In this document: positions 51,532-60,717 of the stretch, one piece after another
Layout of the letters: every line of letters begins with the position of its first letter
Position numbering within the stretch: the first letter of the stretch is position 1
Made by a program: the position numbers and the translations under genes
NCBI RefSeq assembly: GCF_009601015.1
Contig: NZ_WITJ01000002.1
Span: 150,022-214,021 of the forward strand
Direction: 5' to 3'
Source of the DNA: Lactococcus hircilactis
Lineage (GTDB): Bacteria > Bacillota > Bacilli > Lactobacillales > Streptococcaceae
DNA: 64,000 nt
The notes under the pieces: model-generated
What the model was told of the DNA's origin: nothing
Database searches by the model: none
The model's input: only the letters and a program-made list of their open reading frames with translations

Positions 51532-52920
51532 ATGATTATTAATTGGCTTAAAAACTGGGCTCAAATTAGCCCTCAAAAAAAATTTATTAACGATGCTACC
51601 TTCTTTGATGTCGATCATGCCTCTTCTTTTCTTGCAAAAAAATGGGAGCATCCGTTGCAAAATCACACCAGAATTGGACTACTCTCAGAAAATTCTTTAG
51701 CGATGTGTGTTGCGATTTTTGCACTCCTAAAACTTGGCAAAGAAATCTTATTTTTAAACACACATCTTTCTTTGTCAGAGCTGACAGAACAAATTTCGGA
51801 TGCACAGCTTTCAACTGTCGTGAGCGCGTCTCAATTTGAACACCGTGTCACTCATTTGCCACTCAAAATCCCCCCTCTTTTTCTGTCAGTACTGACAGAA
51901 ATTCCCAAGTTGCATCATGAGTCTTTTTTTCTTCCAGAACAGCCCGAAAAAATAGCCTTCATCATGAATACAAGCGCCACCACCGGAAAATTTAAATCTG
52001 TTCCAATTACAGAAAAAATGGTCTACGCTCAAGTCAAGGCTTCAAAAGAAATCCTCGGCAGTTTTTTTGATGACAATTGGTTAATTGCCACGCCGCTTTT
52101 TCACGTCAGTGGACTTTCCATTCTCATGCGCAGTTTGTACAATGGAACAGCTGTGAGTATTTTATCAAAATTCGACGAAGACAAGATTTTAAAAGCGGTT
52201 GAAACTGAGGAGATAAATATGATGTCGTTAGTGCCAACCATGCTCAGCCGCTTGATTGAGCGTTTGGAAAAGCATCGTCTTCGCGTGATTTTGCTGGGAG
52301 GAGCTTTCATTCCAAGAGCGTTGATTGATGCCGCACTAAAAAAAGAACTTCCCATTTATAAAACGTACGGGATGACTGAGACTTTTTCACAATCTGCAAC
52401 GCTGAATCTCTCTCATCATCACGATAAGCTGGATGCCGTTGGACGCGCTTTACCAACCGTTCAAATTACCCTAAAAAATGTCAATAAAGACGGAATCGGA
52501 GAGATTATGATCGACTCTCCAATGGTGATGCGGGGCTATCTTTTGAAGCCTCCATTGTCTGGTCCTTTTGAAACGGGCGACATTGGCTTTATTGATGCGG
52601 ACGGTTTTTTGTACGTGCTCAATCGTCGCAATGACATCATTATTTCTGGTGGAGAAAATATCTATCCAAAAGAAATCGAAAATTTAGTGTATGAACTTCC
52701 AGAGATTGAGGAGTGTGTGGTGATTCCGCGCGCTGACGAAAAATGGGGACAAGTTCCTGTACTGTATTACTCTTGCAAAGATTCTGTCATTACTGACAGC
52801 ACCATTTTATCTTATTTAAAGGGGAAACTCGCAAAATTTAAGCTCCCTCGCCAGATCATTTACTGCCAAACACTCCCCAAAAATGCTTCAGGAAAAATTA
52901 TTCGAAAGGTACTGAAATGA
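51532..52920 (+). CDS. menE: O-succinylbenzoate-CoA ligase (MenE)
   Basis: Acyl-CoA synthetase of 462 residues. The AMP-binding loop is IMNTSATTGKFKSVPIT (near 150-166), followed by YKTYGMTETFSQSATL, ETGDIGFIDADGFLYVLNRRNDIIISGGENIYPKEIE (A8 core) and the C-terminal catalytic Lys in KNASGKIIRKVLK. No ribosome site is apparent before the ATG at 51532; MIINWLKNWAQISP matches how MenE proteins begin. Three palindrome copies lie in frame (51773, 51884, 52785), the densest in any gene here. Its stop overlaps the thioesterase start. Confidence 0.92.
   Translation: MIINWLKNWAQISPQKKFINDATFFDVDHASSFLAKKWEHPLQNHTRIGLLSENSLAMCVAIFALLKLGKEILFLNTHLSLSELTEQISDAQLSTVVSASQFEHRVTHLPLKIPPLFLSVLTEIPKLHHESFFLPEQPEKIAFIMNTSATTGKFKSVPITEKMVYAQVKASKEILGSFFDDNWLIATPLFHVSGLSILMRSLYNGTAVSILSKFDEDKILKAVETEEINMMSLVPTMLSRLIERLEKHRLRVILLGGAFIPRALIDAALKKELPIYKTYGMTETFSQSATLNLSHHHDKLDAVGRALPTVQITLKNVNKDGIGEIMIDSPMVMRGYLLKPPLSGPFETGDIGFIDADGFLYVLNRRNDIIISGGENIYPKEIENLVYELPEIEECVVIPRADEKWGQVPVLYYSCKDSVITDSTILSYLKGKLAKFKLPRQIIYCQTLPKNASGKIIRKVLK
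51773..51786. repeat. Dispersed palindrome variant (TGTCAGAGCTGACA) inside menE
   Basis: Variant with centre AG; read as LSELTE. Confidence 0.7.
51884..51897. repeat. Dispersed palindrome (exact) inside menE
   Basis: Exact core with TTC/GAA flanks, read as LSVLTEI. Confidence 0.9.
52785..52798. repeat. Dispersed palindrome variant (TGTCATTACTGACA) inside menE
   Basis: Read as SVITDS, as in proB. Confidence 0.7.
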
Positions 52921-53285
52921 CACTCATCGATCAACTTCAGATTTCCAATGTTCAACTCACAAAAAATGGATTTACCGCTCAAATGCAGCTCTCCTTTTTC
53001 CATGCCCAACCCCAAGGGTATCTCAACGGTGGAGCCACTTTAGCATTTGCTGAAATCGCATCTGGCATGGCGTCAAATTTACTGATTGAAAAAGGATTTT
53101 TCGCCGTAGGTAAAGCAATCCATGCTAACCATCTTGCACCGACTAAAGCAAGTGGTATCCTCAAAGCACAAGCGATTTTGCTTCATAAAAGTCCCCACAA
53201 TCATCTCTGGGAGCTCAGCATTTTAAACGATCAAAATAAACTCATCTCAAAAATCACAGTTGAAAATGCGATCATCAAAAACTAA
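52917..53285 (+). CDS. menI: Hotdog-fold thioesterase, probably DHNA-CoA thioesterase (MenI)
   Basis: PaaI/YbgC-type hotdog protein of 122 residues. The conserved YLNGGATLAFAEIASGMAS (usually HGG...E; here NGG) holds the catalytic Glu, and VGKAIHANHLAPTKASG is the typical second strand. It overlaps the menE stop as ATGA. Being third after menB and menE, it most likely releases CoA from dihydroxynaphthoyl-CoA, a step often missing from annotation; the assignment rests on context. The upstream men genes (menF, menD, menH, menC) and menA are not in the window. Confidence 0.82.
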   Translation: MTLIDQLQISNVQLTKNGFTAQMQLSFFHAQPQGYLNGGATLAFAEIASGMASNLLIEKGFFAVGKAIHANHLAPTKASGILKAQAILLHKSPHNHLWELSILNDQNKLISKITVENAIIKN

Positions 53286-53340
53286 AACTGTTTTTGATAA
53301 TCAAAATCAAGTGATTTAACTCATTTTTTAGCGTCAGCTC

Positions 53341-53370
53341 TTGACAAATGAACGTTCATTCAGTTAAAAT
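53341..53370 (+). promoter_or_regulatory. Promoter and TetR operator for the tetR-like gene (leaderless)
   Basis: TTGACA, an 18-base spacer and TAAAAT, ending 6 bases before the ATG at 53377. The spacer contains the palindrome AATGAACGTTCATT, a probable autoregulatory operator. No Shine-Dalgarno is present. Confidence 0.75.
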
Positions 53371-53376
53371 AAAAGC

Positions 53377-53952
53377 ATGAGAAAAATTGATGAAAATAAA
53401 AAAAGGGCCATCACACAAGCTGTTTTTGAACTCACCGAAACAGTTGGATTGGTCGGATTGTCCATTGCTAAAGTCGCAAAACTCGCTGGAGTGAGTCCTG
53501 CCACAATTTATGTGTATTACGCCGATAAATCTGATATGCTGGCACAGATATTGATTGGTGTCAAAGATATTCTTGATGATGGGCAAGAAGCACTTATATT
53601 ATCTGTTGACGATCCAATAGAACAGCTCAAAAAATTACTTGCTCACCTCATTGAAAAGTGGACAACCTATCCAAAACATGCGCTTTTCATGCGTGCTGCA
53701 CTTGAAAACGCCAGTGAAATCGCTCCTGTTGGCATCGCATACTCGCAAAAACGGGCGGAGGTTGTCGTTGCCCTATACGAGCGCCTGCTTTCGAGTGGCC
53801 AAATTAAGATGCTCTCACAAAACTTACTGATCAGTTGGACCGCTGGTGGAATCATGAATAATCTGATGTTCCACGCAAAAAACGGAACGACTCCTGATCA
53901 AGTGGAGATTGATCAAATGATCGAGCTCTCAATTGATGCGATTAAAAAATAA
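53377..53952 (+). CDS. TetR-family transcriptional repressor
   Basis: Regulator of 191 residues. The N-terminal HTH is KKRAITQAVFELTETVGLVGLSIAKVAKLAGVSPATIYVYYADKSDML, classical TetR. The C-terminal ligand domain is unclassified. Its operator overlaps its own promoter and closely related inverted repeats cover the promoter of the SDR gene downstream, so it probably represses both. TTGACA-18-TAAAAT ends 6 bases before the ATG, predicting a leaderless message. Inducer unknown. Confidence 0.9.
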   Translation: MRKIDENKKRAITQAVFELTETVGLVGLSIAKVAKLAGVSPATIYVYYADKSDMLAQILIGVKDILDDGQEALILSVDDPIEQLKKLLAHLIEKWTTYPKHALFMRAALENASEIAPVGIAYSQKRAEVVVALYERLLSSGQIKMLSQNLLISWTAGGIMNNLMFHAKNGTTPDQVEIDQMIELSIDAIKK

Positions 53953-53963
53953 TCTCAAAACTG

Positions 53964-53991
53964 ACGGTGATGAAACGCACCGTTTTTTTTT
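53964..53991 (+). terminator. Terminator after the TetR gene
   Basis: ACGGTG pairs with CACCGT around 8 bases, followed by nine T. Confidence 0.85.
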
Positions 53992-54063
53992 GACTTTTCA
54001 TTCGCACCAAAAACGTAAAGGAAAAAGCGTCGTCAAAAAAATTTATATTTTCTCTCTTTATAC

Positions 54064-54118
54064 TTGACAAATGAATCATCATTCAGTTATAATTTTAAGT
54101 GAATGAACAATCATTTAA
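54064..54118 (+). promoter_or_regulatory. Promoter with two TetR-type operators for the SDR gene
   Basis: TTGACA-18-TATAAT (54064-54093). The spacer holds AATGAATCATCATTCA, related to the tetR operator, and a second related element TGAATGAACAATCATT follows at 54101. The leader to the ATG is about 45 bases and lacks a strong ribosome site (AAAAGAG). Confidence 0.75.
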
Positions 54119-54142
54119 TTAAAAACGAAAAGAGTATTACTT

Positions 54143-54970
54143 ATGAAAACTGTGATCATCACTGGAGCATCCAATGGAATGGGATATGAAGCCGCACTTT
54201 TATTTGCAAAAAAAGGCTGGAGGGTCTTTGCTGGAGCCCGTCGTGTCGAAAAAATTCCAACAGCATCAAATCTTACTTCTCTCAAACTTGATGTTACAAA
54301 TTCAATTTCCAATACCGAGTTTATCGCAGCAATCCTCAAACAAACGGATCGAATTGATGTTTTAATCAACAACGCAGGATATGGAGAATACGGTCCGGCC
54401 GAAGAAATTCCAATGGAAAACATCAGAAAACAATTTGAAACTAATTTTTTTGGTGCTGTTGAGCTCACTCAGCTCGTCCTTCCCACGATGCGCGCACAAA
54501 AATCTGGACGTATCATCAACATTTCAAGCATTGGTGGAGATTTGTATATGCCACTTGGAGCATATTATCATGCAACAAAAGCTGCACTTCAACAATGGAG
54601 CGATGCTTTAGACAGTGAAATCAAACCTTTTGGCGTCCGCTCACTGATTGTCCAGCCTGGTGGGACCGCATCCAGTTGGGGAGCGATTGCAATGGAAAAT
54701 GCAATGAAAAATCTTAAAACAAATAGTCCCTATGCCCCCACGGTTAGAGCTGTCCAGAGCGCACTTTCTGGTGAGCACTTTGGGACAGGTGCGACATCGG
54801 CTGATCTTGCTGCACTTTTTTATAAAGCCGCAACAGATGCAACTCCAAAACGACGCTATTTTCATTCCTTTGGTGATCGCACTGTAGTCCATATCGCACG
54901 CGCGTATCCTCGACTATTTTCAAAACTCTTAGCGTTTATGGTCAAACGTCTCACAAAAGTTGAAAAATAA
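54143..54970 (+). CDS. Short-chain dehydrogenase/reductase controlled by the TetR protein
   Basis: Oxidoreductase of 275 residues: nucleotide site ITGASNGMGYEAALLFAKKG, acidic LKLDVTN, NNAGYGEYG, and catalytic Ser-Tyr-Lys in NISSIGGDLYMPLGAYYHATKAAL. The pattern (GYGEYGPAEEIPMENIRKQFETNFFGA) belongs to the 17-beta-HSD/retinol-like classical SDRs annotated simply as oxidoreductases. Substrate unknown. It shares operator sequences with the TetR gene upstream, so the pair looks like a small detoxification or stress unit. Confidence 0.87.
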   Translation: MKTVIITGASNGMGYEAALLFAKKGWRVFAGARRVEKIPTASNLTSLKLDVTNSISNTEFIAAILKQTDRIDVLINNAGYGEYGPAEEIPMENIRKQFETNFFGAVELTQLVLPTMRAQKSGRIINISSIGGDLYMPLGAYYHATKAALQQWSDALDSEIKPFGVRSLIVQPGGTASSWGAIAMENAMKNLKTNSPYAPTVRAVQSALSGEHFGTGATSADLAALFYKAATDATPKRRYFHSFGDRTVVHIARAYPRLFSKLLAFMVKRLTKVEK

Positions 54971-55254
54971 AGTTCTTAACACTCATCATGGTCAAAAAAC
55001 TTGAAAAACGTTGAAACACATAACACGAACACACAAATAAAAAAAACCTAAACGGACCTCATTCTATTTATACCATTGATGGCAATACAGCAAAAATTGA
55101 AAATTCAATTGACAAAAAAACGCACCATGCCATTCACTCTTCATTTTTGCCGAATCGTGATTGTAGCGCGGTTGGCGAGGAGAAAAAACCTCCCCTAAAA
55201 CCTCCCCAAGCAGATGGCAAAAACGGACAATTATGGGCTAAAATGGACAAATGA
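54971..55254. other. Intergenic stretch with short repeats next to tRNA-Thr (possible integration scar)
   Basis: There is no gene. It holds two adjacent AAAACCTCCCC-type repeats (about 55188-55207), two AAAAyGGACAA repeats (about 55220-55251) and, at 55070-55089, a 15/20 match to the 3' end of the adjacent tRNA gene (shared CCATTGATG). This combination at a tRNA 3' end resembles attachment and arm-type sites left by an integrated element. Inference only. Confidence 0.4.
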
Positions 55255-55284
55255 GAAAAAAAGAAAAAGCCATGTAAACGGCTT
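55255..55284 (-). terminator. tRNA-Thr terminator
   Basis: AAGCC and GGCTT close a short hairpin; the minus strand continues TTTTTCTTTTTTT. Confidence 0.7.
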
Positions 55285-55307
55285 AGTAGTGCGCTTGGCG
55301 CGCGGTA

Positions 55308-55380
55308 TGCCATTGATGTGAATCGAACACACGACCTTCACCTTACCATGGTGCTGCTCTACCGACTGAGCTACAACGGC
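55308..55380 (-). tRNA. tRNA-Thr (anticodon GGT)
   Basis: A 73-base cloverleaf on the minus strand: acceptor GCCGTTG with CAATGGC, D-arm GCTCAGTCGGTAGAGC, anticodon loop ATGGTAA with anticodon GGT, and T-arm containing TTCGATT. The discriminator base is A and CCA is not encoded. It reads ACC and ACU threonine codons. Confidence 0.93.
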
Positions 55381-55442
55381 ATCGTCACTTATTTAAAAAG
55401 TGTCCTTTATTATTCTACCAAAATTTCTAAAAAAATCAACTT

Positions 55443-55467
55443 AAAAAGTCTACTGAGTAGACTTTTT
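55443..55467 (-). terminator. Terminator after the adhesin gene
   Basis: AAAAAGTCTACT pairs with AGTAGACTTTTT around a single G; T-runs on both strands. Confidence 0.85.
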
Positions 55468-55476
55468 CGTTTAATT

Positions 55477-58400
55477 TTATTTTTTCTGTTTTTTCCACAG
55501 TCGCACTAGAGAAGGGCAAAGTAAAATCCCAACCCCTAACAGGGCCAAAAAGAGTTCTAATTCATCACTCAGCTGTGGCAATACTGCATTACTTTGGTCT
55601 TTTTCTTTATCATTGTCATTGTTTTTGTCATTGGTTTTGTCATTGTTTTTGTCATTGGTTTTATCTTCATTTTCCTGTGGCGGAATTTTAAAATTGGCAA
55701 ATCGAATGCCGTTTTCAGTTGATCCTTGATATTCTGGAAAATGCTCTAAGGCATCAAAGATAAGAAGGTTAGGATTTTGATCGGACCGTCTCGCCATTCG
55801 GACATGGATCACAGACGCTTCTGCATTTTTTCCTTGTGCCTCATCCATATATGCGACAATGACTGCATCTGTGACTTGATAACCTGGCGGTGGATTATTT
55901 TCGCTAATAATATAGAGATTTCCTCGTCCCATATTATTCATCGTCTTAGAGCCGTTAACTGTCGAAAGCGTTGCTCCAGTAGCAACATCAATCGCATCAT
56001 TTGTGAGTCCATCTTCTTGGGTACCACTGAGATGGAGGGCATCAATATCAAGACTTGACATCGTATCAAATTGTCCTTGATCATCGTATTGATCGACCCA
56101 ACGTAAGCGAAATTGAGTATCCATCAACTGACCTGAACTCCCATCTATTTTTTCAATCGTGAGCGGATGTGTTACATTTGATAAAATATCAAATGAAATC
56201 ACATAAGGATTTCTTGCTTCTAATCCGATTTGTTCTGTCCGAATCAATGCGCGACGTCCAAGTTCAGGTACTGCGGGGTGATGTCCTGAGACCACCTCTG
56301 CATCAGAGATTTCTTGGTCTGGAGTTGCAACAATCTGTTCAGCTTCCAATGTGAATGCATCATTTTCAATATGATTAATTGCCTCAACCAGTGTTGGGGT
56401 TTTAATTTCCCATGTACTGATGCCATCAAAAACTGGAAAATGCCCTACACTATCAAGTTTTCTGAGCTGATATGTTGTATCATAAGCTAATTCGACCACG
56501 CCATTTTCTGTCTCATCCACGGATCCATCTGCCAAAATTCGCCGCAACTGTCCGTCTGAACCTGAACGAAGTGGGATAGAAAGCGTCTCATCAAAGGGTA
56601 AAATCAGGGCTGGCAAACGTAAGGGTAAAATCGCCCGATCCAGCGTTATGACGTTCCAATCAAACGGAATAAGAGCTGATGTTTGCGTGAGAAGAAAATT
56701 TACCCCATCAAGGGCTGATCTTCGCGCACGATCTGCTGTCGTGAAATCCGCATCCAATTTGTTCACTTCAAGAAGAAGTTCAGGACCAACCAACACATTT
56801 GTGATTTCAAAATGAGATGGAGACAGGGGATCTAAGGGGTTCTGTGGTGTCACATGAATGGATGACTCATAAAGAGGGGCTACAGCCTCGTCTAGCACTT
56901 CTGTGACAAAATACTCAAGCTCACGACTATTCCCCGCATCCGCCTCATATTTTGCGAGCCCATCAATCATAAACGTCCACTGATTCTCCTCAGAAAGCAC
57001 ACGATAGACCTGATTTCCATTCTCATCTAAAACAGGAAGCTGACTTCCAAAGTCAATATTTCCCAGACTATCATAATTATAGTGCCAAAGATAAATCCTG
57101 ATTTCTTGAGGGCGTACAGTAGTTTCCTCATCTGAGTGCCATATTTTGTGACCACTGACAGAAGTTTGATTTCTAAACTGATTGATCAAATGAAACGGCT
57201 CATACTCCTCACGACTCAACTCATATCCAAAAGGAGCACTCACTTCTCTTACCGTGTACACAAACGGCCCAAGCGCATGATTTCGATAAACGGGCAAGTG
57301 CTCAAACGTATGAATCCAATTTTCGTCAGCACTGACAAAATCCGTTTCAAAGACTTCCCCATCTTGTAAGAGTTCAATTTCAATGCTTTCTGGACGATGA
57401 CCAAAGACATTATCCTCATCATCCCACGATTTTGTGACCGTAATGTCTCGTTTATCATAATCAAATATATTTTTGATATCAAATCTTCCTAATTCTGGCT
57501 GTTCTTCAGGATAGACCGTGCGATAATTCGCAATGGATTCTTCACGTACTTGATAATTGATTTCGCGTCCCAACTCATCTTCTTTGGGGTGACTTCCAAA
57601 ATCATATTGCCAATTTTGAGCAGCCGTGACACGTTTTGTCGCTATCAAAGTCGGTGATTGACTGCCTTCGTTTGGATAAGCCCATAATTGTATTGAGAGC
57701 TCTTCTGGTCGATACTGATCATTTGGCTCACCTTCCCAAAATTTTTGTCCAGAAATGTCAATCTGCTCAGGAATAAAGCGATTTGTAATTTCAAAATGTG
57801 TCTCATCTATTTTTTCGATGGTTTTTGTATAATGCGATGAAACACTTACTTCTTTTACCTCATAGTCATACTTTGTAGTGGCGTCTTTATACTCAGCAAG
57901 TGCTTCAAAAACCGTATTCCAAACACGCGCTTGAGGATCCCCACTTAATTCCACTGGTTCCCCATACGCTTCTCCATCCCGAAAAAGTTGAAGGGTAATG
58001 GCACTTGGACGATGACCGGCACGATTATTGTGATCCTCCCAAATTTTATCGACTGAAAGTTCTATTTTTGACACTTGTAAGGTATTCTCAAGATTCAATC
58101 CCTCAACTTTACTCTTATAATGTGGGACTGTTTTTTCATTAATGGTATATGCGTAAGTGTTCCCTGACAAATCACGTGTCGGTACCCATCCAAAATCATA
58201 GGTCCAAATATCCGCATCGTCATTGTCAATCGGTGCTTTGGCTTCAACTTCGCGATAAAGAAGTCCATTTTGATAGAGTTCAATTTTAAGACGCTCAGGA
58301 CGAAATTGTCTCATTTCTCCTGATTCAACCCACGTTTTTTCTCCACTGAGTCGTGTCACATCGCGCTGATTCACTAAAATCACCTTAAATCGTGCAAGAG

Positions 58401-60717
58401 TTTCATCCGACTCCGTGAGATAAACACTATGATGATCTGAAGGATCATCTGCACTCATCGTGATATTCCCATCTAAAACCTGAATGGACCAAGGGCCAGC
58501 ACTATGATGAGATAAAAGAGGCGTCGTTTCAATGAGCTTGTAAGTGGTATTATTTTTCAATCTCACACTCCCATCAGCCCACTCTACTTTTCCCTGTGCA
58601 TCACTCACGCCAGTACTTACACTCTCTTGAGAAGCTGTTTTTAGTTCAAAAACAGCCCCAGCTGGTGTATGTCCTTCATCGGATTGCTTGATGAGCTCAA
58701 ATTTCCAAAGCTCTGTATTTGTAATGCTCTTTGCGTCCTCACTGATTTTTGAATCATAAGCTGGTGCACCACTTTCTCCTATAATACGGTACTCAAAAGT
58801 TTCTCCACGATTATTAAATCGAGGAAGAAAAACCCTTGTGTCATCCTCAGTCAAAAGGAGGTGGTCAAGCCCTTCTTGTGTCCATTTTTCATCTTCTTGT
58901 GATCCTTTGAGCGTGGTAAATGCTGACTGCCAACTTTCTTTATGTGTTGTTGTGGAACGTTTGATTTCAAGTTGGATTTCTGTTGGCCTTTCGGTAGGAG
59001 TTATGGCCATTTCTTTCCAGATTTTTGTCAGATCAAGTTGCGTCCCAAAAGCACGTCCAGAAGGGACTGCAAAAGGGAGTGCGACACTTTGAGGAGTGGG
59101 CTGTAAAAAAGTCTGTTCTGGATCAGAAATGTGCCGCCAAACCTCAGGTAAAAATTCCTTTTTTTCTGTTTGAAGATGCACTTGATGATGAATTTGGATT
59201 TCCTCACCTCGTCCCAGATTGAGATGATTCACAGTAATCGTTTGTTTGAGTGGATCAAAAGAGGCCGTGTAGTTTTGAGCAGCAGAAGTTGTCCCATTGA
59301 CAAAATAACGTGTTGAAAGTTGATTTTGATTATCCCATTCAAATTGCTCGCCAAGTTTGATTTGGACAGATCCATTTGAAATCGTCTTGAAAAATTTGAG
59401 CAGATTGGCTTGTAAATAATCTGAAAGTTGAGTAGGATCATAAATATTTTGAAAAAAATAATCATCAGAAACGAGTTTTTTCATTTGTTCAATAATCTGC
59501 TGATTGCTAAACGCTGGCCAGTATCCTGGATTTGTTCCTCCATTTGAACCGATCGCATCATTTTCAGGCATTGCAATACCAATCCCGTGAACTTCAACTC
59601 CCGCTTTTTTTAATTGCTCTGCCTCAAAGTAAGTCGCTGGAAAAACACTATTATAAGTTGGTCCAGAAGTTGCCCCTTGCACATAACGATTGGTGAATCC
59701 TGCATAAGATCCTGTTCCGTCAATCGGACGTGCCGCTCGATTTCCAGAAGGGAGCGGAGTGTTGTAATTTCCAAAATTATTCGGTGCTGGATTAGTGCTG
59801 TATCCTTCAAGAAAAGCAGAGTGCTCTGTTGTTGTTGCTGTCACTTCTCCAAGATCAATCTCTCCTTGAGGGTTCATTTCAGTACTTCCTGTGATCCGAT
59901 TTGCAAGCGTTGGGACACCATCTGTCAAAAGGATGACGATTTTTTTTCGATTTTCCTCTCCTGAAAGCATCGCTCTTGCTTCTCTCAATCCCGTTTGAGT
60001 AAACGTGCCTTGATTTGCATCTGGATGTTGCGGTGTCGCATCCCGTAAGCGCTGAGCGTTCGTTTCTACGTCATCTATCGGTACATATCTCGTTCCTGAG
60101 TTGTAAAGTAAATTTCCATAAGCCACATGACCGACTCGAATATAATCTTTAGGGATTTCATTTTCTGTCAGTACTGACAGAAGTGTTTGAGTAAAGTTTT
60201 CAATCGCCTGATCAAGATAATACATGCGATTATGCCCTGAAACTGCCGTATCCATTGAACTGGAGTGATCAGAAACTAATACAATACTTAAAGGTTCAAA
60301 GTGTTGTTGCTGCTGTCCACGAATATTTGTGAACACATCATACAGTCCAGGCGTCTCAGTTTGTCTCGCAAATTGACGAATCGCGTAATCAGGAGCAGAA
60401 GAATTTCCTCCATAATTGATGTAGTGATCTGTAAAATTATTTCGATCTCCCTGATCTGATACGGACTCAAAAAACTCATTTGTTCCTGAAGTGCGATTTC
60501 CTGTATGATTCAAAACATCGTGCTGTCCATCAATAAACCACGTGTTCTCCTCGGCAGGACGTTCTTTATTTTCCTTGTAGTTTGGGGAAATGACCTCTTG
60601 AATTTTAGCGTGTTTTTCTACGCGAGATAACACTGTTCCACACAAATCCAAAACTAAGGGACTGATCAAAGACAAAACTGCAATGATCTGAACAAACTTT
60701 CTTATCTGATTTTTCAT
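55477..60717 (-). CDS. Giant VWA/Cna-B cell-surface adhesin with degenerate sorting signal
   Basis: Surface protein of 1746 residues resembling pilus-tip adhesins. It has a signal peptide (hydrophobic 8-30) and a VWA domain at about 140-440 with the MIDAS Asp150-x-Ser152-x-Ser154 and Asp266. About six Cna-B modules (about 561-660, 787-880, 885-980, 986-1085, 1091-1180, 1185-1308) each pair a K-x-W-like lysine, a V-x-E glutamate and a late Asn, the pattern of self-made isopeptide bonds. SpaA-like modules lie near 671-785, 1313-1510 and 1517-1680. A DKTNDKNND repeat stalk precedes the tail LPQLS, hydrophobic segment and RLWKKQKK: sorting-signal architecture without a proper LPXTG. No sortase or pilin gene is adjacent. 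Confidence 0.88.
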   Translation of the reverse strand: MKNQIRKFVQIIAVLSLISPLVLDLCGTVLSRVEKHAKIQEVISPNYKENKERPAEENTWFIDGQHDVLNHTGNRTSGTNEFFESVSDQGDRNNFTDHYINYGGNSSAPDYAIRQFARQTETPGLYDVFTNIRGQQQQHFEPLSIVLVSDHSSSMDTAVSGHNRMYYLDQAIENFTQTLLSVLTENEIPKDYIRVGHVAYGNLLYNSGTRYVPIDDVETNAQRLRDATPQHPDANQGTFTQTGLREARAMLSGEENRKKIVILLTDGVPTLANRITGSTEMNPQGEIDLGEVTATTTEHSAFLEGYSTNPAPNNFGNYNTPLPSGNRAARPIDGTGSYAGFTNRYVQGATSGPTYNSVFPATYFEAEQLKKAGVEVHGIGIAMPENDAIGSNGGTNPGYWPAFSNQQIIEQMKKLVSDDYFFQNIYDPTQLSDYLQANLLKFFKTISNGSVQIKLGEQFEWDNQNQLSTRYFVNGTTSAAQNYTASFDPLKQTITVNHLNLGRGEEIQIHHQVHLQTEKKEFLPEVWRHISDPEQTFLQPTPQSVALPFAVPSGRAFGTQLDLTKIWKEMAITPTERPTEIQLEIKRSTTTHKESWQSAFTTLKGSQEDEKWTQEGLDHLLLTEDDTRVFLPRFNNRGETFEYRIIGESGAPAYDSKISEDAKSITNTELWKFELIKQSDEGHTPAGAVFELKTASQESVSTGVSDAQGKVEWADGSVRLKNNTTYKLIETTPLLSHHSAGPWSIQVLDGNITMSADDPSDHHSVYLTESDETLARFKVILVNQRDVTRLSGEKTWVESGEMRQFRPERLKIELYQNGLLYREVEAKAPIDNDDADIWTYDFGWVPTRDLSGNTYAYTINEKTVPHYKSKVEGLNLENTLQVSKIELSVDKIWEDHNNRAGHRPSAITLQLFRDGEAYGEPVELSGDPQARVWNTVFEALAEYKDATTKYDYEVKEVSVSSHYTKTIEKIDETHFEITNRFIPEQIDISGQKFWEGEPNDQYRPEELSIQLWAYPNEGSQSPTLIATKRVTAAQNWQYDFGSHPKEDELGREINYQVREESIANYRTVYPEEQPELGRFDIKNIFDYDKRDITVTKSWDDEDNVFGHRPESIEIELLQDGEVFETDFVSADENWIHTFEHLPVYRNHALGPFVYTVREVSAPFGYELSREEYEPFHLINQFRNQTSVSGHKIWHSDEETTVRPQEIRIYLWHYNYDSLGNIDFGSQLPVLDENGNQVYRVLSEENQWTFMIDGLAKYEADAGNSRELEYFVTEVLDEAVAPLYESSIHVTPQNPLDPLSPSHFEITNVLVGPELLLEVNKLDADFTTADRARRSALDGVNFLLTQTSALIPFDWNVITLDRAILPLRLPALILPFDETLSIPLRSGSDGQLRRILADGSVDETENGVVELAYDTTYQLRKLDSVGHFPVFDGISTWEIKTPTLVEAINHIENDAFTLEAEQIVATPDQEISDAEVVSGHHPAVPELGRRALIRTEQIGLEARNPYVISFDILSNVTHPLTIEKIDGSSGQLMDTQFRLRWVDQYDDQGQFDTMSSLDIDALHLSGTQEDGLTNDAIDVATGATLSTVNGSKTMNNMGRGNLYIISENNPPPGYQVTDAVIVAYMDEAQGKNAEASVIHVRMARRSDQNPNLLIFDALEHFPEYQGSTENGIRFANFKIPPQENEDKTNDKNNDKTNDKNNDNDKEKDQSNAVLPQLSDELELFLALLGVGILLCPSLVRLWKKQKK
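57325..57336. repeat. Dispersed palindrome variant (GTCAGCACTGAC) inside the adhesin gene
   Basis: Near-symmetric variant read as VSAD in the fourth tandem Cna-B module. Confidence 0.5.
60166..60179. repeat. Dispersed palindrome (exact) inside the adhesin gene
   Basis: Exact core read as LLSVLTENE within a VWA helix. Confidence 0.9.

Noticed and set aside
55477..60717. Phage tail or prophage gene linked to the tRNA-Thr scar
   Set aside because: The protein has a signal peptide, VWA and Cna-B modules and a wall-sorting tail, a chromosomal surface-adhesin architecture, and it lies on the tRNA 5' side.
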